Below are positions 35,701 through 47,749 of a stretch of 64,000 nucleotides of DNA, in pieces; positions within the stretch are counted from its first letter, which is position 1; every line of letters starts with the position of its first letter. The notes beneath the pieces were generated by a model. The model made no database searches. It was not told the DNA's origin and worked only from the letters and a program-made list of their open reading frames with translations. Location: assembly GCA_025685495.1 (NCBI GenBank), contig JAJNMT010000079.1, positions 5,001-69,000 of the forward strand, read 5' to 3'. The DNA is from Huntiella abstrusa. Its lineage: Eukaryota; Ascomycota; Sordariomycetes; Microascales; Ceratocystidaceae. Made by a program: the position numbers and the translations under genes.

Positions 35701-38700
35701 CGGTGTTGCTTCTTCTCTTGGCTCAACTTTTCGGCTAGCTCGGTCAGCGCCTTCATCTTCTCTGTACGCCGCACCAGGCCACTGTGGGTAGGGTCACTAC
35801 GATCCCGGTGGACGTCGTTCAAAGCAGTCTTGGTGCGCATATACTCTTTCTCGTAGCGAGCATCGGGGACCGAAATATCACCAAGTTGAAGGGCCCAGAA
35901 GGTGGTGAAGAATTCGGCGGAAACCTTCTCCCAGAACTCATTGCTCTGAGTGGTTTGAATGTCGTCAATGAGAGGTTTTAAAGTCTCGTACACTACATTG
36001 ACCTGTTGAGATTCCTAGATATTAATGTTAGCAGCGGGTGGAGTTTACCACTCTAGAGAGACTCACCTTGGGAACGTCGACCATCTCCACATCACCGTCA
36101 GCTTGCACTGAAGGTTCAGAAGAACACAAATCAAATGAAATACTGGGACGGATCAACATGAAAACTAACCCAGGATCTAAATTCAAGTCACCCATCAAAG
36201 TCTTGACACCAGGCAACATTGAGGTATATTGTTCAAGGGTCAAGTTATGGGTGAGGAAATCAAGATACTGTATCAGGACCTGATGAGAGTCGTCGACCAT
36301 GGATGACAAGAACTTGACATGAAGTTCATCGTCTTGAAGCTGGAAAATAGCATTCTGGCGGTACCGAACGATTCCAACGAGCAATTTGTCTACAAGCTTG
36401 GATTCCAAGAGCGACTGGACAAGGCGTTCAGAACTGCGAACTGAATCAAACCGCTTATCAAGCACATTCAGAAGGGTTTGGCGACGAAGAGTAGGATAAC
36501 CAGTCATTCCCATGATCTGGTCATCAGTAAAATCAAGCGTGGGGACAATACCACCCATAGTAGTGATGAGCTCCTTCAGGATAATCAAGTCCGTACTGTT
36601 TCCTTTGGCAAGCTGGTGGTTGACGTAGCGCAGGACAGGCATAGGACTCATATTGGTGCAGCGACGGAAGACCTTTCCACTGAAACGAGAAAGAGCCTGT
36701 AGCCACTTGCTGGTGAGAAGAACAGAGCTTTCTTGATGACGACTGCGTGAGCCACCGCCAAGTGAAGATAGAAGTGACCAAACCAAAACATCGTACGCAA
36801 GATCAGTGAAATATTTGGCACACTCGACAAAGGCCTCGATAAGATTAGCGTAAGCTTCGATCTGATCGAGAGCAACCTTAAAGACAATTCCGGGAGAAGA
36901 ATAACTGGCCTTGGCGAGAGTCTTGGCCATTTGGTTCAGGTTATCGAGGGACAACCGCTTCATGGTACGCAGCGTATCAAGACGAGTCTGGGCAAATGCC
37001 TTTCGGATAGCAGGAAGTCTAGAGCTGGGACCTTCATACCAGTTGGCATACACACGGTAACGAGTCTGGATAGGATATAACTTGAGCATATCCCATACCA
37101 AATTAGTGACACTGGGGTTGGCAGCAGTCATACTGAGCGCAGGAACCAGCAGACGAGTAAGCAAATCAAGCCAACGATCGTAGTTGGCTTTAGACTTATC
37201 GGTACGCAAACTCCAAATACCAATGCGCGTTAACTTAGTCATAAGGACGCCATCTTTACCAATGTTGACACCAGAAAGGTTCAAAAGAGTCTCGCAAAGA
37301 GTGAAAATATCGTCAACACTACGGCAAACAGGGACATTGTCAGCCCAGTCTGACCAGTAAAACTTGTACTGGCTGTTATCTTTGGTATCGCAGGTGTCGG
37401 GGAATGGCCAGCGTAATGGACGGCGTGGGATGTATTTCTCCATGCGAATGAGGCCCCTAGGCGCACCAATTTGATCATCGGGAATTACATCACGGGCCGG
37501 GCACTCCGTATCATCGTGTGATGAAATGGGTTTAGAGGACTCGTAAATCTCGTTAATGCTGTGATCAAGAATTCGATGAATCCGATTGATGACATCAGGC
37601 TCGACTTCAAGAATCCAAGGATACCGGCCAATCATGAATAGAGCCTCAGGAATAGCACCAACAGTGAGGAGAGATGTGAGAAGACCAATCTTTTGTTCGA
37701 ATGGTGCTGAGGACTTGGGCTTTTCTTCCGCTGGTTTAGGTTCCTCTGAGGCCTTCTGTGAATCACGTAGTCTACTGGAGCTGGCTACCGTTGGGCCATC
37801 ATCAGGAAGAACTCCGGCCATTGCCAGTGCATTCATACCGCCACCACGGCTAGCTTCTTCTTTATCCCGCATCTCTTTGATTTTTTCTGTGCGCAATTCT
37901 TCCATGCCTGCCTCATCAGGCCAAAGATGGGCCATGAGATCTGCCAATGAAATGAATCCGATTTTGATAAGGAGAGCAGTTAAGTAAAGGAGGTTTGCAG
38001 GGAAAACATCCTCTTCGCTCTGTGCTTCCCCTGTGTAAAATCTGAGTTTGAAACCAAGTAGCTGGGCCGCAGTCCTGTTGCCAGTAGCTGGAAGCGTCTT
38101 GGTGATGTTGATCCATTCTTGTCTGGCTGCAACATTTACAGCTGTGTCAACATCACCGAAGATGGCGCCTTGAACATCTGCATCAACCACCTGGCGGTTT
38201 CCAAGCTCAAAGTACGCACGCGTTGAGATTTCGCGGGCTCTCTCCCAGAACTTAACATCGCGTTCGCGTTTCCGTTCCTCAAGCGTTGGATCATCCAGGT
38301 CATTGGTAGACCAGTGATCACAACCAGGTAATGCCCATTCTGGCAAGCCACCACGGAATGTGCCATCGGAAGGTTCTAAACGAGGCCACCAGGAACTGAC
38401 GCGGAGTAGTTTTACGTAGAACTCGTGGTGTTTAATCAACACAGAAGCAAACGTATCAATGATGATATCCAGAACACGGCCGACGTCTAAATCGAACGTG
38501 CCAATCAAAGCCTTTATCCGCTCGAAAGTGTCATTTACCAGAGTGCTAGTAGGCTGGCCAATGTTACCGGTAGCGAACAACTCGGTCATCAGCTTCGAGT
38601 AACCCTCGGACTCTTCGCGCAAAAGATTGTAGTTGGTTTGGCGATAGAGTTGGTTGGTTGCGTGACGGATGTTTAACTTGGGGAAGGTTTCGCGAATTAA

Positions 38701-39513
38701 ACCTAATTTGATAAGTAGGGCTGTGTCGCAAACTTCACGAAGAAGTTGAGGTCTAACTCCAGTGGCCTTGAGGAAATGTAAAAGCTGAGGACGGAAAAGG
38801 TCCATGTTGTATTCAAACATCAAGGTCAAGCTGTCAGCGAAATGTGTGTGTGGTTCAAAGCCAAAGCGGTTTTCGGGATCAGTAGTCGGCGCAGGGCCAA
38901 TGATCTTTTTGACGGCCTGGCCGGCATCAACAGGCTGTAACCGACCGGACAACACAGAGTACACAATATCCTTCGTCCAGAAAGTAAGTTGGTGGTAGTC
39001 GCCAGCGCGAACAGACTCAGCAATGGGACCAACAATAGCATCGTGACCAGAAACAGACCACCGTCTAAGGACTGCATCAGTGAGATGAGTGTATGTGTAA
39101 ACAATGCTACTGTCGGGCTGTACAAAAGGAACAGGCTCGGGCTTGGGAACGACAGCGGGGCTGGTTGGGGCTGTCATTGTGAATGACGCATTGGAGACAG
39201 CGGGGTTGTTTCCTCCGAAATTCAGGCCAGGACCAGTAGCGGACTGGGGAGTCAGTTGTGAAGAGGCGCTTGCGGGTCTAGAACTAACAGTCGTCGACGG
39301 CGCAGGTGAAGGGCCGCTTTGCGCATCACTGTTTTGAGAGTTGTGGAAGCTGTTGGAGGGATTTCCGCGGCTATTAGACTCGCGGCGGTCCGGACGTGAC
39401 TTGCGATGGCGATTGTCACGCGAGAAGTTGTGCTGATCATTTGGCTTGTGAGGCGAAGGGCGGCTAGAATCGACGCCGTCCCGTTTACGCTTATGGTTGT
39501 TAGGAGGTGGCAT
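32756..39513 (-). CDS. THO2: THO complex subunit 2 (mRNA export/transcription elongation scaffold)
   Basis: The CDS on the minus strand joins 39513-36067, 36014-34932 and 34879-32756, giving 2217 residues. Both introns are 52 bp with phase 0 joins. The N-terminus is basic and disordered (MPPPNNHKRKRDG), then a long helical THOC2-type scaffold fills exon 1 (for example DPGLVFMLIRPSIS near its end). Exon 2 continues the Tho2 core (YETLKPLIDDIQTTQSNEFWEKV, EFFTTFWALQLGDI). Exon 3 is an extended low-complexity RD/RS/SR-rich tail, ending GGDRDKQRTRR before TAG. Family knowledge: Tho2 is the largest THO subunit and holds Hpr1, Mft1/Thp2 or THOC5/7 equivalents, coupling transcription to mRNP export in the nucleus. 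The tail resembles the RNA-binding C-terminus of fungal and human homologues. Homology call is strong. The true C-terminus is uncertain because the frame continues past TAG. Confidence 0.93.
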
Positions 39514-41029
39514 TTTAGATTAATCTCCCAATCCGGCAGGAGATGTCGTGATGTATGCGCGAGAAGATTGGACAAAGGGGAGTTGTTGGAAGCTTTCAGG
39601 TTCGTCGAATGGTGATCTTTTTTTCCGGTGGCAACTAATCCGGTGCCAAGAGGATGAGTATGTGAAGTCGGAATGGTCAAGCAGAATCAACGCCAACTTT
39701 CGGGTCGCTATTGAAATGGGGTAGAGGTGTCAGTCGGGGCTGTTCATGGTGATCTAAAATAGACAAGGGACAATCGCAAAATATGAGTGTGGCGTACATT
39801 GTATCGAGTGAAGCAGAAAGAGAACTGTTTGCGATTCCAAATATGATCAAGCTATCGGAAGCTTGAATGGCGGTCAGCCTTTTGAGTTCCAGGCGGGAAT
39901 GGGAACTGAGGGGTGGTGGTTTTCAAGGGCAGAAAATAAAAAGAAACCGGCGTGTATATGCGAAAAGATCCAACAACAAACAAACAGTCGACGAATAAAA
40001 AGAAACAAGGTAAACCGCAAAGAGAAATTAAATAATGCAAATATGGGTACGAAGAAAAGTGAGAAATACCTAACTAGAAAAGAATGGATGAAGAAGCGCC
40101 ACAGTATTGGTTAATAATCCCGTGAGCGGTTCGTCGCGTTGCAGTTGAGATTTGACGATGTATGTACAAGAGGAAAAGGAAAAAAGTGGTGATGCATGAA
40201 ATTACATGGGCCCGAATGCCTAGATGGGACTTTGGTAAGGAACCCAAACTCGCGACGCGAGGCTATTGGGTGACTAAGCGAGGCTACTTTGATCAATGTT
40301 GCACAAAACACACAGACTGTGGCAGCAGGATTTATTACATCCTGGCCGCATGAGGTGCATGAGAGGCTTTGAATGAGGAATATAAAATGTGCCTTTTGAT
40401 GTGACGTGTTTAGGCTGACAGTTCATATATAGGCATTAACGTGGTTAAGACGAATGATGTCTAAAGTTCAGACTACACATGAGTCAAAAGCAAAAATCAA
40501 ACAATGGAATGTCCATTATCTCTAACCCTTACATTGGATTACAAGATAACATGCTTGTAATGTTGGCTTCAACAAACAACTCAACTGTTATACACATTCT
40601 TGTAAGAGATATGCGTTGTCATTTGAACAACATGTGATGTTTAAAGCACGACTAAAAACAACGCATGTTGTATGGAAACAATGGTACTGTGCTGTTTAGA
40701 CTATACCATGAATGTAGCCAAACTCGGTGATGCCATCTCAACGCCCTGTCATTTGCCAGTTAAGAGTCATTAGTGGGCCCTCGCCTGTGCTGTATCAGAG
40801 TCAAGTAGCTACCAGTCCCTGACAAGTAGTGAAAGCTAAAAGGTCAATGATAATCCGCTACGTTGAATTCCTCAATCCTCAAGACTTATCCCTTTTCCTA
40901 CATTTTCACATTTCAAACAACCCGCGGTTTAAAGTGCCATTTTTCGCCAGCCCTACATCGCCAATTTGACAGAAGCTGCAATCACAGACCGCCCTGTTCG
41001 CTTGTCACACTTCAAATTCTGTAATCGTG
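39514..41029. promoter_or_regulatory. Divergent intergenic region between THO2 and MET2
   Basis: About 1.5 kb holding the promoters of THO2 (minus) and MET2 (plus). AT-rich around 40390-40700. A GTATGTACA element lies near 40160. No convincing coding frame or known regulator site was found. Confidence 0.55.
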
Positions 41030-42819
41030 ATGTCGGCTACTACTCCAGTTGCGCCCGTAGCGGCCACAACGCACAAATATGGTCAGTACATCAATTCTTG
41101 TCCGCACGCGACAAACCACATCCGTAGCCTCACTTGACATGATTTATTTGTTCAATTCATTACCCCACCACCCATCCCACACTTTGACTACCCCGCATTA
41201 TACAAAAGACCGGTGACTGAATACTTCCAAGAAAGAACACACTCACAGCCCGAGAACCCGTTCGCCGCATTGATTCCCGACCAAGAAATCGCCATTATCC
41301 CTGAATTTACCCTCGAATCTGGCGTGACTCTTTACAATGCGCCCGTCGCCTACACCACCCGCGGAACTCTAAACGAGAACGGCGACAATGCCATGGTCAT
41401 TTGCCATGCTCTAACCGGCAGTGCCGACGTCTCTGACTGGTGGGGACCTCTTCTGGGCGGTCCCGGGCGCGCCTTCGATACTTCGCGCTTTTTTATTGTC
41501 TGCATGAACTCCCTCGGAAGCCCATATGGAACTGCTAGTCCTGTCACCAGCAAGGACAATGATCCTAGCAAGGGCCACTATGGTCCTGAGTTCCCCTTGA
41601 CCACCATCCGCGATGACGTCAGGTGTGTATAATACGATATTACCATTGTGCGACACAATTCACTAACTTATATCATAGACTCCACAAGATGCTTCTTGAC
41701 GATCTCGGTGTTCGCCAGATTGCCGCCGTAATTGGTGGATCTCTTGGTGGCATGTTCGTCCTCGAATGGGCCTACCTCGGACGTGAATACATCCGCTGTA
41801 TTGTCCCTATCGCCACCTCCAGTCGCCACTCTGCTTGGGGTATCAGCTGGGGTGAAGCCCAGCGCCAAAGCATCTTCGGCGACCCCAAGTATGACGATGG
41901 ATACTACAGTTTCTCGGACCCCCCCAGCACCGGTCTTGGTGCCGCCCGCATGTCCGCTCTCTTGACCTACCGTAGCCGCGACTCCTTCGAATCCCGTTTC
42001 GGTCGAAACATCCCCGACGCCTCCAAGCGTCAAACCATCGGCCAAGGCTCCACCCGCCCGCACACACCCGGCGAAGCCCATTTCCAAATCCACAATGACG
42101 GCCACAAAGTCAAGACCTCCCCATCGTCCCGCGAGCACTCCGCCGGCCCAGGCTCACCAAACCCGAACCCCGCCTCCTCCAAGTTCCCCGCAACCCCCGC
42201 CGCCAGCATCGCCGCCGCCACCGCCGAAATCAACGCTCTCGCCAAACAGGCCCCCGATGCCTTCATTCCCAGCGTCGACCCGCAATTCAAGGGTCCCGAA
42301 CGTGCCAGTGACGCCGCAGCTCGCAGTCTGACCGGCGGTGACACCCCTCTCCCTGCTACTTCAACTTACTTCTCAGCTCAGTCCTACTTGAGATACCAGG
42401 GCCAAAAGTTCGTTAAGCGCTTCGATACCAACTGCTACATCGCCATGACCCGCAAGCTCGACACCCACGATGTCTCCCGTGGACGTGCTTCGTCCATCGC
42501 GGAAGCCCTCGCCCAAATTGAACAGCCTACATTGGTTCTTGGTATTGAGAGCGATGGTCTCTTCACCTTTGCTGAGCAACAGGAGATTGCCGCGCATATT
42601 CCCCACGCACGCCTAGAGCGCATTAACAGTCCTGAGGGTCACGATGCATTCTTGTTGCAGTTTGAGCAGGTGAACAACTATGTTCTGGGTTTCCTCAAGG
42701 AAGTACTGCCCGATATTATGGACAAGGAGGGAACCGTCGCGGAGGAAAGTGGCGTGGGTAAGCTGACGAAGTCAAGTGTCTTTGGAGAGGCCGAAGTTGA
42801 GGATATCACGGCATGGTAA
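41030..42819 (+). CDS. MET2: Homoserine O-acetyltransferase
   Basis: The CDS joins 41030-41085, 41209-41622 and 41679-42819 (536 residues). The first intron (123 bp) uses the unusual donor GTACAT; the better-looking GTCAGT five bases upstream would break the frame. The second intron is 56 bp. This alpha/beta-hydrolase has the nucleophile elbow GGSLGGM (Ser178), a likely acid at Asp449 (ESDGLF) and His478 (PEGHDAF). The start of the mature fold, IPDQEIAIIPEFTLESG, matches the fungal enzyme. A Pro/Ala-rich insertion of about 90 residues (roughly 300-390) is typical of fungal MetX proteins. Reaction: acetyl-CoA plus L-homoserine gives O-acetylhomoserine for methionine and cysteine synthesis, in the cytosol. 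It converges with the GRAM-VASt gene (345 bases between stops). High confidence. Confidence 0.94.
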
Positions 42820-43164
42820 ATCGTGTGTTATATTTAGCATAGCTTTGTCCATAAAAATAGAAAACAAGAAATATGATACTAAAATTTATATTTGTTTAAA
42901 ACAAAAGAAACTTGTACTTTATATCTACAAAATTACACTGGAAATCAACGACCAGCGTCCACTTCGTCCTTAAGATAGGACCCAACGCAATAACAAATAA
43001 CCCCCCAATGAATATAAAACTGAGAACATAGAAATGACGTGTACCATGCTGGCAAAATATAAGACAAACAAATAGGGAGAATCATGAAATGTAGGCCAAA
43101 CTCCATAGTACTGAGAATTGCAGGAACCGGTTTCTAAACAAGAATATCACTTCTCAATAGGCAC
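42820..43164. other. Convergent 3' region between MET2 and the Lam gene
   Basis: 345 bases, A-rich with several AATATA/AATAAC-type signals, shared by two facing 3' ends. No gene seen. Confidence 0.6.
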
Positions 43165-46100
43165 TCACGCATTTTGAGACTCAGTCTCCACCTTTAAAGC
43201 CGCGCGGGCTTTGGCTTCTTGCGCCTTGGTCTCGGTCTTCTTCTGCATGATTTCCTTGAGGACATCAAGTTTCCGCTGTGTCACTTGGATGGCCTCGTGG
43301 ATTTCAGACTCGTCCATTTTCTCACTCCGAAGTTTCTCTTCGATCGAGTTAGTGTCGGCGGACTTGCGTAGGCCGCGTGGTGATCTCTGAGACGCACCGA
43401 GAGACTCGGCAGCCATGCGACTCATACTCACACGCTCCTCGAGCCAGTCCCACAATTGACTTTCTTCGCGCCTCCACATCTCTTCGTATGCGGCAATACG
43501 GTCGGGGTAATTGTGGAAACTGAAATGAACAGGGCCATGACCACCATAAGAGTGGTTTCCTTGCTGAATGGAAGATCCAGATGGTCTTCTAAGCCACATG
43601 AATCCAAGCACACCCAGGAGTATGATAATTATGACTTGGGCAGAGATTATCGGTGAAATGATATCCACCAAAGGTTCCAGGACCGGCTTAACAATCTCGA
43701 ATGGACCCCAGTTGCTGGTTTGGGCAGGCTTGTTGATAACAGCGGCACTTGGCTCAGGCCCAGCTGATGCAGTCTTGCGAGACTTCTTTTTCGTCTTTGT
43801 GACAGCTGCACTACCAGTACCAGCTCTTGGTCTACTAGCCACTGCAGCTCGGATAGCGGCAAACAGATCAGCTGTATACTGAACCTGTCCGTCGTTGGCA
43901 CCTTTCTCAATAGGCCCTAAATGAAGTTGTTAGTTTCGATTACGAAGACATACAGATCAAACAAACATACCCTTGATCCAACTCTTGCCAGACCATTCGA
44001 TTGTACACGTAACTTGTATACGGGTCTGGTTACCCTCCGCCCAAGAAAGACACAAGTGCGTCTTCACAACAAAGAGATTTCCACTAGGGACATCAGGAGT
44101 CTGTGTTGAGGATGTGACATGGACGGCCTTGTTGAAATCAACGCTGTCCAAAACCTCAGTGATAAGGCACTTGGTTTGCTTTGGTCCAATCGAGGCGTTT
44201 AAGGGCTTGATATAGGAGCAAGACCGAGTCCTGTTATCTGAACTTAGTCCTTTTTTGTCATCGGTAGTGTACTCCAGACATTTTTGGCCCTCTACAATAA
44301 ACTTTTGGAGAAAGTTGACAGAACCTGCACCAAAAATGAGATCAAAAATCTTGCCCATCGGCGCAGGCAAAATCTCATCACCAACAACACGATCATAGTG
44401 CGCAGTAGATTCACCACAATCTGTTGGTGGATGAGTGGCAGGACCGGAGTGGTCTGGAGCTCCAGTGGCTGCTGGTGCTGCATCCTTGACTGGTGAACCA
44501 TTCGGAATACTGGTAGATGCCTTGCGTGGCGCTGTCTTGTCCCCTTCGGCTTCGAGCGTCGTTGGTGCTGGTACGACAGACACAGCCGGAGCAGTGACGT
44601 CATTCTCTTCGTCATCTTCATCGTAAATGTCATCTTCATCTTCGCTGTCCTCTTCAGAATCAGAACTGTGGTCTTCGATCTGGACAGCTGTGGTAGCCTC
44701 ATCAACCGTCTTTTCAGTCTTATCTGCGCTTATCTTCAGACTCGGATGACTGAGCTTCCAAATGTTAATGATTAGATCATAGGTAGCATCTCGACTAGTA
44801 AAGCTGGCAAAAACATGCTTGTTCTGGAGGGTTGAAATCATGAGACCATTCTTGAAAATGAGAGCTGTGTTGCGCTTTTCAACCGTGATAATTTCGTCAA
44901 ACCGGATCACGAGTGTGGTCACCCACCCCAGGATATTGGCCATGAAGCAGAGATGACCCTCCGAGATATAGAGTCGACCTTGTGCCAGGATTTCACGTTG
45001 TACGGCACAGCTGTAATCCTCAATGAGGTAATCATCCTCGGGTACACTCTTGAACAGAGAGTGAAAGTCCTTGTTCCGTTTTTTGCTCGCAATGGCGAAC
45101 CCGGTAAGCTTTTGGGTGCTAGCGTTCAAGCCATTGTTTAAAGGAACAGAAGATTGGTTGACGGCGGCAATGGCAGCGCCTACTGTTCCACCGGTAGCAG
45201 CAGAGCCTCCTCTTCTGCGAGTGAAGTTACTTCTAATACTTCCGCTACGGTGAATCCCAACGCTACCAGGAGCATCGCCATAGACGCTATGGCTTGGTGA
45301 TACTGTCTCGGCGTTCGAATTCTCGTGGTCGTTTCCGTGTGCGGCGCTCGGTCGCAAACTATCCTCCGCTTTCAGGGCGCCATTACCAACATTCAGAGAC
45401 GAACTCGGCTTTGGTTCAGCCAGCCCTAACTGGCTCAGACTCAGGTCGCCACTACCAAGAGTTTTGACGGCTGGTTCTTTGCGATCCATGGTTGTAGGTC
45501 TCAGGACAGAAGATGACGGTTGTTCTACACTAACAGACTTATCCGTAGCTGGGTTTACACCGGGATCGGTAACTGCCGACGTGGATCTGGATTTGTTCTT
45601 GGTGTTCGTGGCGTTTGTGTTGGTGATGGTTGTGCCTATGGTCGTTGCAGCACTCTGAGCCGCTGAGATCATAGACGAGAAAAACCCTGTAGAACCAGTA
45701 GTAGTTGCCGCGCGATGTCGTAACTCGAGTGGTTGCTCGTTATCGATTTCTGAAGTGGTGGAATTCTCAAATGAAGTATTCTCCGGTGTGGGCGTCACGG
45801 GCGGCAGAGTAATATTTGACAGCTTACTAGGACCTGCACTGCCAGACCGAAGACGGTTTATGACTGGAACACTTCCACTTGTTTGAGGTCTAGAACTGGT
45901 TGGTGACCTTGTGATGGCTGCGTCTGAGGGTACAGGTGGAATAGTAGATCCAGGCGCGGTGAAGATAGTTTTGATTGGAGATGTTGAGGGTCGGTCAAAC
46001 TGCGGGTTCGTTGGGGTTGGTGGCGTGTTGACAATAGCTGGTGCGGGTGGACTATCTTTACTCGGTGGCGTTCGTGGTGGTGTACCAGTATTGATCCGCG

Positions 46101-46591
46101 ATGGCACCGGGCGCTTTTGTGACGAGTCAGAGACGTCAGATAGATTCTCAAGACTCAAGTTGCTTATGTTCGAGGTAGAAAGAAGAGTGTCGGAGCCGGA
46201 ATGTTCATCAATGGTGGGAGTCGCCTTCTCTATACCGGAGCTAACCAAACTAGAGTTGCTGCGTTTTCCACGGAAGATTCCTCGGAACTTTCCGCCAGGA
46301 GAGGAAGCTCTATTGTTCTTTTCCGGTGTAAGAAGAGCCGGTGTTGTCTCTGCTGGTGGTAGAGGCGCTCCAGTAGCAGTCCGGTCGACACGCGGGAATG
46401 TCGAAGATTTATATGTAAAAGACGGTACTGGGGGTTGATTTGGCTGATTGACGTCACTTGTGCTTTGCTGGGATACAGGACGAGACCGGGAAGACGGTCG
46501 TATAGAGCTCGCAGGTGATTGGCCGCCAGAACGGTCCGATGGCGCGGCAACAGTATAAAACCCCGGGTTGTTGGATGATCCAGCAGTAGAT
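43165..46591 (-). CDS. GRAM-VASt sterol-transfer protein (Lam/Ltc/Ysp family), 5' end unresolved
   Basis: Exons 46591-43971 and 43916-43165 join across a 54-bp intron (GTATGT, CTAAC, TTTAG) and encode about 1120 residues. The open frame at 46591 begins exactly after a branch-acceptor signal (CCTAAC...AATAG), so an upstream exon with the start codon is missing. Order: a Ser/Thr/Pro-rich disordered N-terminus; a GRAM/PH-like domain (about 45090-44720: FHSLFKSVPEDDYLIEDY, GHLCFMANILGW); an acidic linker; a VASt (StART-like) domain (about 44410-43930: HYDRVVGDEILPAPMGKIFDLIFG); a membrane span (VIIIILLGVLGFMWL) near 43590-43640; and a coiled-coil-like Lys/Glu tail. Family knowledge: Lam proteins sit in the ER membrane at contact sites and move ergosterol between plasma membrane and ER. 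Paralogue not assigned. Confidence 0.88.
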
Positions 46592-47370
46592 CTATTTGGT
46601 ATTTGTTAGGAAACACAGATCAACAAGAGTACAAAACTGTAGCAATTGGAAGGTGTTGCGAGTGGGTTTCTTTGTCGAGGCGATGTTTACGAAGCGCAAT
46701 GAGCTTCCTGGTGTGTAAAGTATCCGAGAAGAGCAGATTATTGAGACAGGAGAGCTGAGAAAGCAGAGCAAGTGGCGGCGTCCTTGGCGGCAGTTATATG
46801 TCCAGCTATCAAGGTATAGATGATACTCTCTATAAGCTATTGGTATTTCACCAAAGCAGAGAATGAAGTGAAAACGCAAAAAAGAGTTGTGCAAAAAGAT
46901 GGCCAAACTAGCGGTAAGCTAGGAATTCAAAAGATTTAGATATTGGCATCTATCGTGGATTCTAACCAGCACGGGCAACGGCTTGTCAAGGCAACAACAA
47001 AATTGAGGGCCGCCATCGTCTAGAAACCCGAACTTGACGAACAAGGCACGGTACCTTGAGTGATGCTCAAGCTCCCGCTTTGCCCTTGTTCATGGGTGGG
47101 TTGAGGATGGTACAGGGATTGTGATTGGCCCAGTAAGTCTAACAAGCTGCACCTAGGCTTCACATTCGAGGTGGCAGATAGTACCAAAGCTCGCATAGAA
47201 TCCGAACCAAAAGACAGGCACGGCCAGAACCGGCGGCAGATCGCTACAGCTAACGGTAGTCAAGGAATTTAGCAATCCCCTTATGTGCGTACATACACAC
47301 ATTGCTACAGCGCCTAGTCTTTGCAATATCGGTTCACTCAAGTCTTGACACTAGTCAACATGATAACCAA
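46592..47370. other. Upstream region of the Lam gene, probably holding its first exon
   Basis: The minus strand from 46592 to about 46900 is pyrimidine-rich like a 5' leader but contains no ATG. Candidate ATG codons lie further up: near 47004, 47093 and 47197 on the minus strand. None gives an obvious exon with a strong donor in the required phase (two bases of a codon). Confidence 0.4.
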
Positions 47371-47749
47371 CTATCTGAAGTTTGCGAGTCTACCTCGCGG
47401 TATATAGTTTGGATCATATTGGGCAACTATTGCCGCAGACGAGGGGTAATTTGATAACCTGTGATGGCAAGGCGGGAAAAGAAATATTGACTTACAGATC
47501 AAAACCTTCAGCTTCGATTTTTGGCGTCTGCAATACCGGTGACAATGCTGCACTCAACCGCTTGTCTGGATCGGCCGCATGGTAGCTGCGCCGTTCGCGA
47601 ACTTTGATTGGAAAGCGGCCATTTCGGGCGTCTTCCTTGGTAAGTGGAGCAGCCGGCGATATACTTTGGCGCTTTGAATTGGTCGTGGTGAAAGACGGGA
47701 CCGGCGGTGATGATTCCGCAGATTCCGGAGTTGGGCGAGAAACACTCAT
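47371..47749 (-). CDS. Small unrecognised protein, about 113 residues (2 exons) or 85 (unspliced)
   Basis: Exon 1 (47749-47496) starts at a clear ATG and encodes a Ser/Pro-rich N-terminus followed by a basic, charged stretch (RFPIKVRERRSYHAADPDKRL). A perfect GTAAGT donor overlaps the in-frame stop at GFDL. Joining to CACAG at 47459 gives exon 2 (47458-47371) ending QYDPNYIPRGRLANFR. That intron would be only 37 bases, short for a fungus. An alternative acceptor ending GGTAG (near 47398) also keeps the frame and gives an intron of about 95 bases. No family recognised. The strong donor argues for splicing; the exact acceptor is open. Confidence 0.5.

Noticed and set aside
36110..36180. Possible intron within THO2 exon 1 (GTTAGT...TTCAG)
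   Set aside because: Removal breaks the frame in every phase tested, while the unspliced reading DPGLVFMLIRPSIS fits the Tho2 family.
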